DNA of 64,000 nucleotides, from positions 186,001 through 250,000 of the forward strand of contig NZ_QQRQ01000001.1 of the NCBI RefSeq assembly GCF_003425665.1, given 5' to 3'. The position numbers were made by a program, and so were the translations under genes. Origin of the DNA: Evtepia gabavorous (lineage in GTDB: Bacteria > Bacillota > Clostridia > Oscillospirales > Oscillospiraceae). Below are positions 42,111 through 50,991 of the stretch, piece after piece. How positions within the stretch are numbered: position 1 is the stretch's first letter; every line of letters begins with the position of its first letter. The notes beneath the pieces were generated by a model. That model saw only the letters and a program-made list of their open reading frames with translations, searched no databases and was not told the DNA's origin.

Positions 42111-42161
42111 AATACCCCCAAGGGGTATTTTGATAATATACCCCTTGGGGGTATTTGTCAA
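42111..42161 (-). promoter_or_regulatory. csoR-copA promoter with two CsoR operators
   Basis: Minus-strand TTGACA (42161-42156) and TATTAT (42138-42133) are 17 bases apart, and the palindrome ATACCCC...GGGGTAT (42138-42154) fills that spacer. A second nearly identical palindrome lies downstream at 42111-42129. Both are G-tract CsoR boxes. Confidence 0.88.
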
Positions 42162-42251
42162 CGGTTTTTTGCTCCTTTCCATGAGAAAACAGAGCGGCAC
42201 GTTCTCCGCTCTGTTTTTTCCTGATCCTGTTTGCAAAACCCTTGTGCCAGA

Positions 42252-43379
42252 TTAGGAACTTCTTGGCTGAGTCAATGGAAGGGTTACGGTAAAGGTAATC
42301 CGTTCTTTGGCGCTTTGGGCACGGATGATGCCGTTGTGCCGTTCTACGATCTCCTTGGCAATGGCAAGCCCCAAGCCAGCGCCGCCGGAAGAACTGGAAC
42401 GAGAGGAATCCAACCGAAAAAACTGTTCAAAGATTTGATCCAATTTGTCCTGAGGAATGGTACGGCCTTGGTTTTCCACAGAGACGATGACGGCGTCCTT
42501 CTCTTTAAGCATGGTGACGCCAATAGGGGTGTTTGGATTGCTGTAATTGACGGCGTTACGTAAAAGGTTATCGAAAACACGTTCTAATTTTTCTGGATCA
42601 CAGGCTAAGATAACATCGGGCGTGAATTGAAGGGACAGGGAAAGGCCCTTTTCAGCCAAGATGGGCTGAAACTCGAAGGTCACCTGCTCCAATAGCCGGG
42701 TGAGATTTACTTCTTCCAGGCGCAGAGAGAGCTGCGTTAGGTTAAAGCGAGTAATTTCGAAAAATTCATTGATCAGTGCCTCCAGCCGTTCCGCTTTTTC
42801 CAAGGCGATCCCGGTGTATTTGGCGCGCATTTCCGGGGAGATCTGCGGCTCATCCCGAAGAAGGGAGAGATAGCCGATGACGCTGGTAAGAGGGGTCTTC
42901 AGATCGTGGGCGAGATAGACGATCAGATCGTTTTTTCTCTGCTCTGCCTCTTTGGCGTACATGGCACTGCGCAGGGCACCTTCCCGGACGATGTTCAACT
43001 CATCCTGAATACTCTCCAGAGGAGGCGAAAGCCGGATCGGAGTGTCTGCGGGGTGAGCCAGTTCTTCGGCTGCTTCAATGACTTCATCCAAGTAGTCCAA
43101 GGGTTTGGAGATGGAACGGTAAGTGAGAAGAAAGACACCCAGAAGAACCACGCCGCTTCCCCAGAACATGGCGGTGTCCTCCAAGGCTTTGAGAAGGCGG
43201 TACAGGGGCTCATGGGGCTGCCAAATGAAAAGACGGCAAAACACCCATCCCAGGAAAAACAGCAGTACCAGCCCCCCAATCATCCCGAGGACACTGAATA
43301 CATACCGGATCAGAATTTGTTGGGAGATCTGGTTATGGCGTTTCCGGCGGGGCGGCCATAGGAGTCGACGCTTACTCAA
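42252..43379 (-). CDS. Sensor histidine kinase, VanS-like
   Basis: A 375-residue membrane kinase with two N-terminal helices (about 25-50 and 68-90) flanking a very short extracytoplasmic loop, a HAMP-like linker, the phosphorylated histidine in YLAHDLKTPLTS (about 158) and an ATPase domain with NLLRNAVNYSN and GAGLGLAIAKEI. Its gene overlaps the end of the response regulator gene by eight bases. The small loop and sequence style resemble VanS/CroS-type sensors of the envelope. No van resistance genes are nearby. Confidence 0.9.
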   Translation of the reverse strand: MSKRRLLWPPRRKRHNQISQQILIRYVFSVLGMIGGLVLLFFLGWVFCRLFIWQPHEPLYRLLKALEDTAMFWGSGVVLLGVFLLTYRSISKPLDYLDEVIEAAEELAHPADTPIRLSPPLESIQDELNIVREGALRSAMYAKEAEQRKNDLIVYLAHDLKTPLTSVIGYLSLLRDEPQISPEMRAKYTGIALEKAERLEALINEFFEITRFNLTQLSLRLEEVNLTRLLEQVTFEFQPILAEKGLSLSLQFTPDVILACDPEKLERVFDNLLRNAVNYSNPNTPIGVTMLKEKDAVIVSVENQGRTIPQDKLDQIFEQFFRLDSSRSSSSGGAGLGLAIAKEIVERHNGIIRAQSAKERITFTVTLPLTQPRSS

Positions 43380-44067
43380 TGGTATACCCCACCCCCCAAA
43401 CGGTTTTGATGAACTTTGGTTTCCGGCTGGGCTCCTTCATTTTCTCCCGCAAGCGGGCGATGTGTGCCATGACCGTATTGTTTCCATCCATGTATTTTTC
43501 TTTCCAGACTGCTTCAAACAACTCTTCCGAGGAGACGACTTTCCCACGGTGCTCACAGAGATACCAGAGAATGTTAAACTCAATGGGGGTGAGGGTGAGG
43601 TCTTCTCCGTTGAGGGTACACTGGTGGCTATCCTGACAGATGAACAGGCCGCGGAAGTCGTGTTCATTCCGCTCCTGCTCTCTGGGGTCTGCGGTGTTAT
43701 AGCGTGTGTACCGGCGCAACTGGGTCTTTACCCTGGCCACCAGTTCCAAGGGGCTGAATGGTTTAGTAATATAATCATCTGCACCCAGCGTGAGGCCCAT
43801 GATTTTGTCCATGTCTTCCACCTTGGCGCTGAGCATCAGAATGGGATACAAATGGGACTCTCGAATTTTTTGGCAGAGGGTAAATCCATCCATGTCCGGT
43901 AGCATCACATCCAAGATGGCTAAACTAAGCTCTTTTTGGGCGATGATCTCCAAGGCTTCGGCAGCGGTGTATGCTTTCAGAACGGGAAAGCCTTCGTTTT
44001 TCAGATAGACTTCCACCAGATCGGCAATTTCCCGTTCATCGTCTACAACAAGAATAGTTTGCTCCAT
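43372..44067 (-). CDS. OmpR-family response regulator, VanR-like
   Basis: A 231-residue regulator with receiver domain (acidic VDDE, phospho-Asp in AILDVMLPDMDG, Ser/Lys of LSAKV and ITKPF) and a winged helix whose end KTVWGVGYTIE, with WKEKYMDGNNTVMAHIARLR, is very close to the VanR group. The ATG at 44067 follows a modest GAAAGAG. It precedes and overlaps its kinase gene. The targets are not in sight. Confidence 0.92.
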   Translation of the reverse strand: MEQTILVVDDEREIADLVEVYLKNEGFPVLKAYTAAEALEIIAQKELSLAILDVMLPDMDGFTLCQKIRESHLYPILMLSAKVEDMDKIMGLTLGADDYITKPFSPLELVARVKTQLRRYTRYNTADPREQERNEHDFRGLFICQDSHQCTLNGEDLTLTPIEFNILWYLCEHRGKVVSSEELFEAVWKEKYMDGNNTVMAHIARLREKMKEPSRKPKFIKTVWGVGYTIE

Positions 44068-44234
44068 GATAACAACTCTTTCTATATGGGGTTTCAAAGG
44101 GAAAACGGATTTTAGACATTGTTATTTTATCATAAAATTCTTAAGGAATCGTTCCAAATATCATACAAATTTATGACATTTTGGAAGCGTTTCTCACGGA
44201 ATGTAATTTGATTGCATCCCCAAAAAGATTCCCA

Positions 44235-44263
44235 TTGACGAACCAGATATTTGCATGTATAAT
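44235..44263 (+). promoter_or_regulatory. tRNA-Ser promoter
   Basis: TTGACG (44235-44240), 17 bases and TATAAT (44258-44263), about 40 bases before the tRNA. Confidence 0.8.
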
Positions 44264-44304
44264 ATTATGGTAATTTTCAAAACGAGTGGAAACACTCTTC
44301 ATAA

Positions 44305-44396
44305 GGAGCGGTATCGAAGTGGTCATAACGGGGCTGACTCGAAATCAGTTTGCCGGTAACTCCGGCACGTGGGTTCGAATCCCACCCGCTCCGCCA
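44305..44396 (+). tRNA. tRNA-Ser (anticodon CGA)
   Basis: A 92-base class II tRNA: acceptor GGAGCGG/CCGCTCC, anticodon loop CTCGAAA giving CGA, a long variable arm (TGCCGGTAACTCCGGCA), T-loop TTCGAAT and encoded CCA. Confidence 0.97.
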
Positions 44397-44428
44397 AACA
44401 GCTCTCCAGTGTGGAGGGCTGTTTTTTA
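44397..44428 (+). terminator. tRNA-Ser terminator
   Basis: A 12-bp stem with one wobble (44397-44408 and 44412-44423) followed by a T-run, directly after the CCA. Confidence 0.9.
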
Positions 44429-44430
44429 TG

Positions 44431-44470
44431 AAAAGGAACTCCACCGGCCGAAGCCGGTGGAGTTCCTTTT
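44431..44470 (-). terminator. Terminator overlapping the FtsX-like gene stop
   Basis: A perfect 17-bp stem (44431-44447 and 44454-44470) whose right arm includes part of the stop codon of the minus-strand permease gene. The left arm begins AAAA, giving TTTT on the minus strand. Confidence 0.85.
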
Positions 44471-46625
44471 AATGGGGAAAAGCTGTTTTGGAATCGATGG
44501 TAACTGAGCAGACCTTTTTCAAGGTGAGGCGGTAGACAAGATAGAGAAGGAGAGAAACCACGGCGATCACACCCAAGCAGGTGATCATGCCGGAAGCCTC
44601 ACTGGGCGTGATGCCCATGGGCTCTCCGTTGGAGTACATGATAAGGGTATAGAACGCGTAGATCAGGATGGTTCCCACCAGAATGGGGACTCGGAAGACC
44701 CGGCTCACCTGCCCTTTCACCGAGCGGTATAGGTACGACCGCGGCGCCCCTAAATGGCGCAGATCATCGTAGACCCGGGCATTGGTCATACCGATGGTCA
44801 TGCAGCGGGTGAAAGAGATGACGATGACTGCGGCGAAGCAGACAATGGCGATGAAAATAAAGAGCATGAGGAAAACTGCCATGGTTTTTACCAGTTCCGT
44901 CTCATCCAGAATTTTGAACTGAGGCATGTATTTCCAGCTTGTGCGGAATTCTGTGCTGTCGGGTTTGTCATAGTCGATGGAAGAAGTGCCGCTTTCTTCC
45001 AAAGATTCCGGGTCGCAGAAATACGATCCTGTCTCCTCAATGGCAATTTGGCGGGCCACAGGGTCCCAAGCGTCAAAGACTTCCACTTCCGGTCCGGAGT
45101 GGTCCACGATGTCATAAAAAAGCGCCTTGGCAAAGGGGAAGCTGGCTTCTACATCCGTGACATTGAAAAGGACATAGTCCTCCTGCCACTGGCCGGTCAA
45201 GCCGGCAGAAATGGCCTCATAATCCCTGTCATCCAATACGTAGCACCCCAGCAGCATGGTGTATGACAGAGGTTCTGCCGGCGTAACGTCAAGGGTTTTT
45301 CCCGTCACCATATTGGTCAGATGGGTGACATCACCACCGCTCAGGTAACTGCTGCCGCCGTCGTCATCGAGAACATTGGCACAAGTGCCGGGAGCAAGGT
45401 CGATCTTTTGACCAGTGATCGCGTTGTAGGCACGCTCAGGCAGGAAGGTGGCACTTTGGAGCAGTTCTCGGTACTCCTCTGTATAAGTGACTCCGATGGA
45501 GGATTCGGTTTCAATATGTTCCATACCATCCGTGCCCAAGATAGAGCCGGTAGCCGTCACCCAGGTTGTGATGTCCACGTTGTGTTTCTGAGCCAGCTGT
45601 GCCACGTCGTTTTGTCCAATCATATCCTGATCACAGCGGTAATGGTACAGATAATCGTAGGGACGGCTGGCAACACTGGTTCCAGAGCTGGAGAGCATCA
45701 TCGGAGCATAGAAGCTGGCGAAGTAAGCACCTGCCAGCAGGACGGTCATCACCAGCATGTTCCGCACTGTTTGCCGCCCCTGAAATTTCATCATGCTGGT
45801 GGAAATCAGGTCCCGATACTGTTTTTTCTTGCCGCCCCATCCATTGACCACGGTGTGGAGCAGAAGAATGTACAGGCCGATCAGTGCAGGCAGGTAGAAC
45901 AGTGCATCCACCACGGAGGGGGCATACCAGTGGAGAACTTTGACGAAAAAGCTGGGCATGAAGTACCCCAGGAAGCCTCCCAATGCAATGAGGAGGACGC
46001 CAACAGGACCATACCACCGTGGGACAGCGCGGATGGGTTCCGATTTATGGGATTCCTGGACAATATCAATGATATTGGTGCGACGAATAGAGCGCCAGCC
46101 CATCAGAAACAGCATGAGGATGACGAAGACGGAAAAGGCCAGTGCAAAGAGGTAGGCTTGCGCGTCAAAACGCAGAACCATTTCCTCGGTATCCACAATC
46201 ATGGTACGGAAGATTTGCCAGATGCCCCAGGACAGCGGAACACCCAACAGGGCACCAGCGGCGCAGGAGCCCAGAGAGAGAAGGGCCAATTCCTTGCTCA
46301 GTTCCGTTTTCAACTGGTGCCGGGTGGCACCCAGGGCCAGAAAGGTGCCAATTTCCCGGGACTTTTGACGGAAAAACAGACCGGAGGCATACGTGGTAAA
46401 AACCGCGCAGCCCAAAACGGCCAGAACAAAGACCATCATTACCTGCTTTCGGGAGTCCCCTCCCTCCGGCAGAATGGTGAGGACAGTGGGAGAGCGCATC
46501 ATGCAGGCGTAAGCTGTGATAAGAAGAACGGAAAAAAAGGTACATCCGGCCAGCAGAGCGTACTGCCGCCAATTTTTCCGCCGGAGATGGCGATAAACTT
46601 CTGAAAAGTGTCTCATGGGTTTCAC
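44469..46625 (-). CDS. FtsX-like ABC permease, BceB-like
   Basis: A 718-residue permease: an N-terminal helix (ALLAGCTFFSVLLITAYACM), a first FtsX bundle with LFFRQKSREIGTFLALGATR, a fourth-region helix pair, a large extracytoplasmic domain (about 315-595) and a final three-helix FtsX bundle. The layout of about ten helices with one big external domain is that of BceB-type antimicrobial-peptide transporters, slightly longer than usual (about 650). It overlaps the ATPase gene by four bases. Probable envelope-stress or peptide-resistance function, inferred from the family. Confidence 0.88.
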   Translation of the reverse strand: MKPMRHFSEVYRHLRRKNWRQYALLAGCTFFSVLLITAYACMMRSPTVLTILPEGGDSRKQVMMVFVLAVLGCAVFTTYASGLFFRQKSREIGTFLALGATRHQLKTELSKELALLSLGSCAAGALLGVPLSWGIWQIFRTMIVDTEEMVLRFDAQAYLFALAFSVFVILMLFLMGWRSIRRTNIIDIVQESHKSEPIRAVPRWYGPVGVLLIALGGFLGYFMPSFFVKVLHWYAPSVVDALFYLPALIGLYILLLHTVVNGWGGKKKQYRDLISTSMMKFQGRQTVRNMLVMTVLLAGAYFASFYAPMMLSSSGTSVASRPYDYLYHYRCDQDMIGQNDVAQLAQKHNVDITTWVTATGSILGTDGMEHIETESSIGVTYTEEYRELLQSATFLPERAYNAITGQKIDLAPGTCANVLDDDGGSSYLSGGDVTHLTNMVTGKTLDVTPAEPLSYTMLLGCYVLDDRDYEAISAGLTGQWQEDYVLFNVTDVEASFPFAKALFYDIVDHSGPEVEVFDAWDPVARQIAIEETGSYFCDPESLEESGTSSIDYDKPDSTEFRTSWKYMPQFKILDETELVKTMAVFLMLFIFIAIVCFAAVIVISFTRCMTIGMTNARVYDDLRHLGAPRSYLYRSVKGQVSRVFRVPILVGTILIYAFYTLIMYSNGEPMGITPSEASGMITCLGVIAVVSLLLYLVYRLTLKKVCSVTIDSKTAFPH

Positions 46626-47365
46626 TCCCTTCCCATCTCACGGATCGCATCCAGAAGCTGATCCTGAAATGTGGTACGGGCCAGGGTCCCCTTTTCCAGG
46701 ACCCGCCAGACTACACCGTCCTGCAGAATAATGACACGGTCGCAGAAGGAGGCGGCGAAAGAGTCGTGGGTCACCATGAAGATGGTGGCTTCCAGGGATT
46801 GTTTTGCCTGTTCAAAGGAGGAGATCACCGCCCGGCTGGACTTGGAGTCTAAATTTCCCGTGGGTTCGTCTGCCAAAATGAGCAGAGGGTTATTGATGAG
46901 GGCACGGGCCACGGCGGTGCGCTGCTTTTCACCGCCGGAGATCTCTGCCGGGTATTTCTCCCGAATGGCGGAGATGCCGAACACCTGGCACAGCTGGTCA
47001 GCGCGCTGCTCCATGGCGGGACCAGCAGTTCCGCCAATGATGGCAGGGAGAAGAATGTTTTGCTGGACGGTTAAGCCATCTAACAGCAAAAAATCCTGAA
47101 AGACAAACCCAAGCTGTTTGTTTCGAACAGAGGCCAGGGCGGTTTCATCCAGCTTGGCCAGCTGGCGATTGCCCAAGGTGATTTCTCCGCTGTCTGCAGG
47201 GATGTAGCAGGAGATGCAGTTGAGCAGTGTGGTCTTTCCGGAGCCAGACGGTCCCATTACGGCCACAAACTCCCCTTTTCCCACCTCCAGGGAGACACCC
47301 TTGAGAACTTCATAGGTAGTTTTTCCCACTTGGTAGGATTTGTGAAGATTGTGTACAGTCAGCAT
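46622..47365 (-). CDS. ABC ATPase, BceA/LolD-like
   Basis: A 247-residue ATPase with Walker A GPSGSGKTT (about 38-46), signature ISGGEKQRTAVARAL and Walker B LLILADEPTGNLD. The ATG at 47365 follows GGAAGGAA. It energises the FtsX-like permease downstream and is divergent from a LytTR two-component pair, which is the obvious candidate regulator. The 307-base gap between them holds repeats described below. Confidence 0.94.
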   Translation of the reverse strand: MLTVHNLHKSYQVGKTTYEVLKGVSLEVGKGEFVAVMGPSGSGKTTLLNCISCYIPADSGEITLGNRQLAKLDETALASVRNKQLGFVFQDFLLLDGLTVQQNILLPAIIGGTAGPAMEQRADQLCQVFGISAIREKYPAEISGGEKQRTAVARALINNPLLILADEPTGNLDSKSSRAVISSFEQAKQSLEATIFMVTHDSFAASFCDRVIILQDGVVWRVLEKGTLARTTFQDQLLDAIREMGRE

Positions 47366-47490
47366 TGACGATTCCTTCCTTTCTCTGATGGTGAAGGGAG
47401 AAATGAGCTGTTCTCCCCTTCTTTCTGTCTCCACCATAACCGATGGAGTTTCTGACAGCAACTGCCCCAGTCATATTCGGCCTGATGGAT

Positions 47491-47583
47491 GCTAAGTTTG
47501 GCAGGCGCAGAAGACGGGATGTCAAGTTTGGCGGGTTTTCTGTCAAACTTGGGGCGGCTTCTGTCAAGTTCTATTTGGCGGAA
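47491..47583 (+). repeat. 21-base-period direct repeats, probable LytTR sites
   Basis: GTCAAGTTTGGCGGG (47521), GTCAAACTTGGGGCGG (47542) and GTCAAGTTC (47563) start exactly 21 bases apart, and a fourth, GCTAAGTTTGGCAGG, starts at 47491. Two helical turns between copies fits the paired direct-repeat sites of LytTR/AgrA-type regulators. The array ends against the -35 box of the LytTR gene promoter. Confidence 0.65.
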
Positions 47584-47627
47584 GCCGCCCTGTGTGGTAC
47601 AATCAAAGAGGTTAGATTGTACCACAC
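47575..47627 (+). promoter_or_regulatory. LytTR operon promoter inside a 13-base inverted repeat
   Basis: TTGGCG (47575-47580), 17 bases and TACAAT (47598-47603). The -10 box lies in the left arm of the perfect repeat GTGTGGTACAATC (47592-47604) / GATTGTACCACAC (47615-47627), a candidate operator or leader hairpin. Confidence 0.6.
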
Positions 47628-47672
47628 GATGGTGCATTCGTAGGATACTCAAGAGGAAGGGAGAAACGATCT

Positions 47673-48383
47673 TTGTTCTGCGTTGGGATTTGCGATGACA
47701 GTCAGGAGGCTCGTTTGCACCTGAGGGCAAGGTTGGAACGGGTTTTAGAGCCACATAGAGACATGGACCGAGTCCTGGAATTTTCCTCGGGAGAAGGGCT
47801 GCTGCGCTGGGTGGAGAACCATCCCGGAGAGCTGAATCTGATTTTTTTGGATATGGAAATGGGGCAGCTGGACGGGATGGAGACCGCCCGGCGTCTGCGT
47901 CAGATAGAGGAAAGTCTCCCGTTGGTGTTTGTCACAGGCTATACAGAGCATGTCTTTGAGGGATACACGGTGGGGGCTTTGGGCTATCTTCTCAAACCTG
48001 TGCGGGAGGATCAGCTGAAGGAAGTTTTGTCCCGGGCCGCTGCGGCGCTGCTCCGAGAGGAAGAGGAGGTCTATCTCTGCCGCCGCGGCGATGTGACCTA
48101 TCGAATTCCCCGGAAGAAGATTCTATATTTTACATCGGACCGGCGGCAGGTAACCTGTGTGACAACGGAAAAACACTATACATTTTATGGAAAGCTGGAT
48201 CAGGTGGAAGAAGAACTGAAGGATTCCTTTGTACGAATTCATCAGCGGTATCTGGTGCGGACACAGGCGGTACAGCAGATCTCGGGCAGCCAAGTCTTAG
48301 TGGGTGGGCAGACACTGCCCATCAGCCGGTCCTGTCAACAGGCTGCGATGATTGCCCTCACCCGGGCCTCGCTGGAGGAGTGA
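47673..48383 (+). CDS. LytTR-family response regulator
   Basis: A 236-residue regulator of the AgrA/LytR/VirR type. The receiver (about 1-120) has the acidic pair in CDDS, the phospho-Asp in LIFLDMEM (about 60), and the lysine in LLKPVR. The LytTR DNA-binding domain (about 130-232) has the typical KILYFTSDRRQV and FVRIHQRYLVRTQ segments. Starts with TTG at 47673 after GGAAGGGAG. It is followed by an AgrC-like kinase and likely controls the divergent BceAB-like transporter as well as itself. Confidence 0.92.
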   Translation: MFCVGICDDSQEARLHLRARLERVLEPHRDMDRVLEFSSGEGLLRWVENHPGELNLIFLDMEMGQLDGMETARRLRQIEESLPLVFVTGYTEHVFEGYTVGALGYLLKPVREDQLKEVLSRAAAALLREEEEVYLCRRGDVTYRIPRKKILYFTSDRRQVTCVTTEKHYTFYGKLDQVEEELKDSFVRIHQRYLVRTQAVQQISGSQVLVGGQTLPISRSCQQAAMIALTRASLEE

Positions 48384-48385
48384 CT

Positions 48386-49666
48386 ATGGACGGCCTGACA
48401 TTGCCCCAACAAGCATTGATTTGTCTCACCTATGGCGTCACACTGGTATGCAGCGGATTGGCTCTCTATGGAACGGCCCGGCGATTCTTAACGGTTCGGT
48501 CGTTAGGATGGGGAAAGGCCATCCTTTTCCTGACGTTTGGTATCTCCACAGGCATGGTGATCTGGGTTGGAGATCCTAATCTGCTCTATGTGTTCCCTCT
48601 CTTCGTCTTTTTTTCCATGCTCAGCACCCAAGGAGACTGGATGGGACGGCTGGCAGTTACCATCATTTTCTTCTGTATCATTATGTCGGTCTGTGCCATC
48701 CTGGACACGTACATTGCCCTTTTTGACCTGTTTACCATTGATACCAGCGATTTTCTATGCCGCTTGATGCGTCCGTTGTTTTTTGCCCTCCTCTATCTTC
48801 TGATCCGGCGGCGGATGCCGGTGGGGGTGATCTCCCTCTCCCGCCGGTTATGGAAGCTCATTCTGGGCTTGTCCTTCATGCCCTTGTGCGCGTTGATGGC
48901 AGTGGTTTTGCTGACCTATCGCAAGTGGGACTCGATGGTGGCCAACTCCATGGCCATGAACCAGGGGATGGTGGTTCTCCCCTTCACTGGTGTGACGGCG
49001 CTGATTCTTTTGTTTGTCATTTTAACCCTGGCCAACCATGAAAAACTGGAGCAGGAAGTCCATTTGGCCGGCTTGCGGGAGGTCTATTACCAAGGCATCC
49101 AGAGAGAACAGGTTCAAGTGAGAACCCTCCGTCATGACCTGAGAAATCACATGACTGTGCTCCGGGGTCTGCTGGAGTCGGGAGAAACAGAAAAAGCCAT
49201 CGGTTATCTGGAGCAGATCACCGATTCCTCCTCCCTTGGAGGAGGAAAGCCCTTCAGTGACAATGAGACAGCCAATGTGGTCCTGACGGCCAAGGCAAAG
49301 GAGATGCGCCAGCGAGGGATACAGGGGGAGTTTCAGATTTCCCTGCCTCGAAACCTTTTGATTGCAGAGATGGATTTGTGTGCCCTTTTGGGCAATGCCC
49401 TGGACAATGCCATGGAGGCGGCGGAGAAAAGTACAGACAAGACGGTCCGGGTTCGCTGTCGGGCGGAAAAAGGCCTGTTTATGCTCCAGGTGGACAATGC
49501 ACTGGCTGGGGATGAAAAGCCGGATCTCTCCACCACGAAGAAAGACAAAACTGCCCATGGTTTTGGCCTTTTGGGTATGCGGGAGATTGCGAAACGGTAT
49601 GGAGGCTCTTTCGAGGTGGTGGCGGCCAATGGCCGGTTTGAACTGGTGGTCTGTCTGCCTTTATAA
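48386..49666 (+). CDS. AgrC-like sensor histidine kinase (GHKL)
   Basis: A 426-residue kinase with six or seven hydrophobic helices (about 1-215), a helical linker, the phosphorylated histidine in RTLRHDLRNHM (about 248) and a GHKL ATPase with NALDNAMEAAEK and GFGLLGMREI. This is the AgrC/ComD-type layout that commonly senses peptides. ATG at 48386 lies five bases after GGAGGAG; a GTG six bases earlier overlaps the regulator's stop. No agrB or peptide gene is nearby, so the signal may come from elsewhere. Confidence 0.9.
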   Translation: MDGLTLPQQALICLTYGVTLVCSGLALYGTARRFLTVRSLGWGKAILFLTFGISTGMVIWVGDPNLLYVFPLFVFFSMLSTQGDWMGRLAVTIIFFCIIMSVCAILDTYIALFDLFTIDTSDFLCRLMRPLFFALLYLLIRRRMPVGVISLSRRLWKLILGLSFMPLCALMAVVLLTYRKWDSMVANSMAMNQGMVVLPFTGVTALILLFVILTLANHEKLEQEVHLAGLREVYYQGIQREQVQVRTLRHDLRNHMTVLRGLLESGETEKAIGYLEQITDSSSLGGGKPFSDNETANVVLTAKAKEMRQRGIQGEFQISLPRNLLIAEMDLCALLGNALDNAMEAAEKSTDKTVRVRCRAEKGLFMLQVDNALAGDEKPDLSTTKKDKTAHGFGLLGMREIAKRYGGSFEVVAANGRFELVVCLPL

Positions 49667-49718
49667 ACAAATTTGTATTTTTTTTGAGAAATGACTACCC
49701 TTTTCCATAGAATTTATG

Positions 49719-49727
49719 CTATAATAA
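49719..49727 (+). promoter_or_regulatory. guaA extended -10 promoter
   Basis: TGCTATAAT is an extended -10, about 50 bases before guaA; the -35 region is poor. No purine-riboswitch core is seen in the leader. Confidence 0.5.
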
Positions 49728-49777
49728 TCCGTCAAAACATTGCAATTCATTGGATCACATAGAGGGAGGAACTGAAT

Positions 49778-50758
49778 ATGGCAGATCATAAGCGTCCCGA
49801 GTCGATGGAACGGATTACAACCCCTGCCCTGGCGGAACAATTCATTGCCGAGCAGGTGGCAGCTGTCCGGGCACAGGTGGGAGATAAAAAGGTCCTGCTG
49901 GCACTGTCTGGCGGCGTGGATTCTTCTGTGGTGGCGGCCTTGCTGATTAAGGCGGTGGGAAAGCAGCTCACTTGCGTCCATGTCAACCATGGCCTTCTGC
50001 GGAAGGGAGAACCCGAGCAGGTGGTGGAAGTATTCCGGAATCAGATGGACGCCAATTTGGTTTATGTGGATGCAGTGGACCGTTTCCTGGACAAGCTGGC
50101 CGGTGTAGCAGACCCGGAGACCAAGCGGAAGATCATTGGCGCGGAGTTTATTCGTGTGTTTGAGGAGGAAGCCCGGAAACTGGAGGGCATTGAGTTCCTG
50201 GCCCAGGGAACCATTTACCCTGACATTCTGGAAAGCGGCCCAGTCAAGGCCCACCATAACGTGGGCGGCCTGCCGGAGGACCTTCAGTTTGCGTTGGTGG
50301 AACCGGTCAAGTTCCTCTTCAAAGATGAAGTCCGCGTGGTGGGAAAAGCGTTGGGTCTGCCGGACAGCATGGTGTTCCGTCAGCCCTTCCCCGGTCCCGG
50401 CCTGGGCGTTCGCTGCCTGGGTGCCATTACCCGTGACCGGCTGGAGGCGGTGCGGGAATCCGACGCGATTCTTCGGGAGGAGTTTGCCAAGCATGGACTG
50501 GAGGGCAAGGTTTGGCAGTATTTTACCGTGGTGCCGGATTTCAAGTCCACCGGTGTGCGGGACAATGCCAGAACCTTTGACTGGCCGGTGATTCTCCGGG
50601 CAGTCAATACCGTGGATGCCATGACGGCCACAGTGGAGGATGTCCCCTTCCCCCTGCTGCAGGAGATTACCGCACGGATTACCTCAGAGGTGAAAGGGGT
50701 AAACCGGGTTCTCTTTGACCTTACCCCGAAGCCCAGTGGAACCATTGAGTGGGAATGA
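49778..50758 (+). CDS. guaA: GMP synthase, ATP-pyrophosphatase subunit only
   Basis: A 326-residue protein corresponding to the second half of bacterial GuaA: the PP-loop SGGVDSS (about 44-50), the NHGLLRKGE segment, TIYPDILES, and the C-terminal dimerisation domain ending in [11 protein letters not shown]. It adenylates XMP and makes GMP with ammonia. The N-terminal glutamine amidotransferase domain (about 190 residues) is missing, as in archaeal split GuaA, and nothing upstream encodes it. The ATG follows GAGGGAGGAA. Either a separate amidotransferase exists elsewhere or free ammonia is used. Confidence 0.93.
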   Translation: MADHKRPESMERITTPALAEQFIAEQVAAVRAQVGDKKVLLALSGGVDSSVVAALLIKAVGKQLTCVHVNHGLLRKGEPEQVVEVFRNQMDANLVYVDAVDRFLDKLAGVADPETKRKIIGAEFIRVFEEEARKLEGIEFLAQGTIYPDILESGPVKAHHNVGGLPEDLQFALVEPVKFLFKDEVRVVGKALGLPDSMVFRQPFPGPGLGVRCLGAITRDRLEAVRESDAILREEFAKHGLEGKVWQYFTVVPDFKSTGVRDNARTFDWPVILRAVNTVDAMTATVEDVPFPLLQEITARITSEVKGVNRVLFDLTPKPSGTIEWE

Positions 50759-50883
50759 CGCTTGAGACGGCGCAAACCTATATGAATACAGTTTCTTTTG
50801 TCCATCCATGCATCCATGAGATCTTTGATACTGGGCTGGTGCGATTCTCGTCCACTCGGTGCGGACATGAGAAGTAAGAAAAG

Positions 50884-50919
50884 CTGCCCTGCTGAACGCA
50901 AATCAGCAGGGCAGTTTTT
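50884..50919 (+). terminator. guaA terminator
   Basis: A 12-bp stem CTGCCCTGCTGA/TCAGCAGGGCAG (50884-50895 and 50903-50914) with a TTTTT tail. The 125 bases between guaA and this hairpin show no gene. Confidence 0.9.
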
Positions 50920-50991
50920 ATCGTATTCATTAAAAATATAGCAAAGAATAACCTCAAGATAGATGATGTGGACAATATTCGAAAAACTCTA

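Noticed and set aside
45321-46604. A 427-codon open frame on the plus strand
   Set aside because: It lies antisense to the FtsX-like permease and is rich in Gln/His/Gly, typical of an antisense shadow.
49667-49777. Purine riboswitch upstream of guaA
   Set aside because: The 110-base gap lacks the conserved three-way junction and loop bases.
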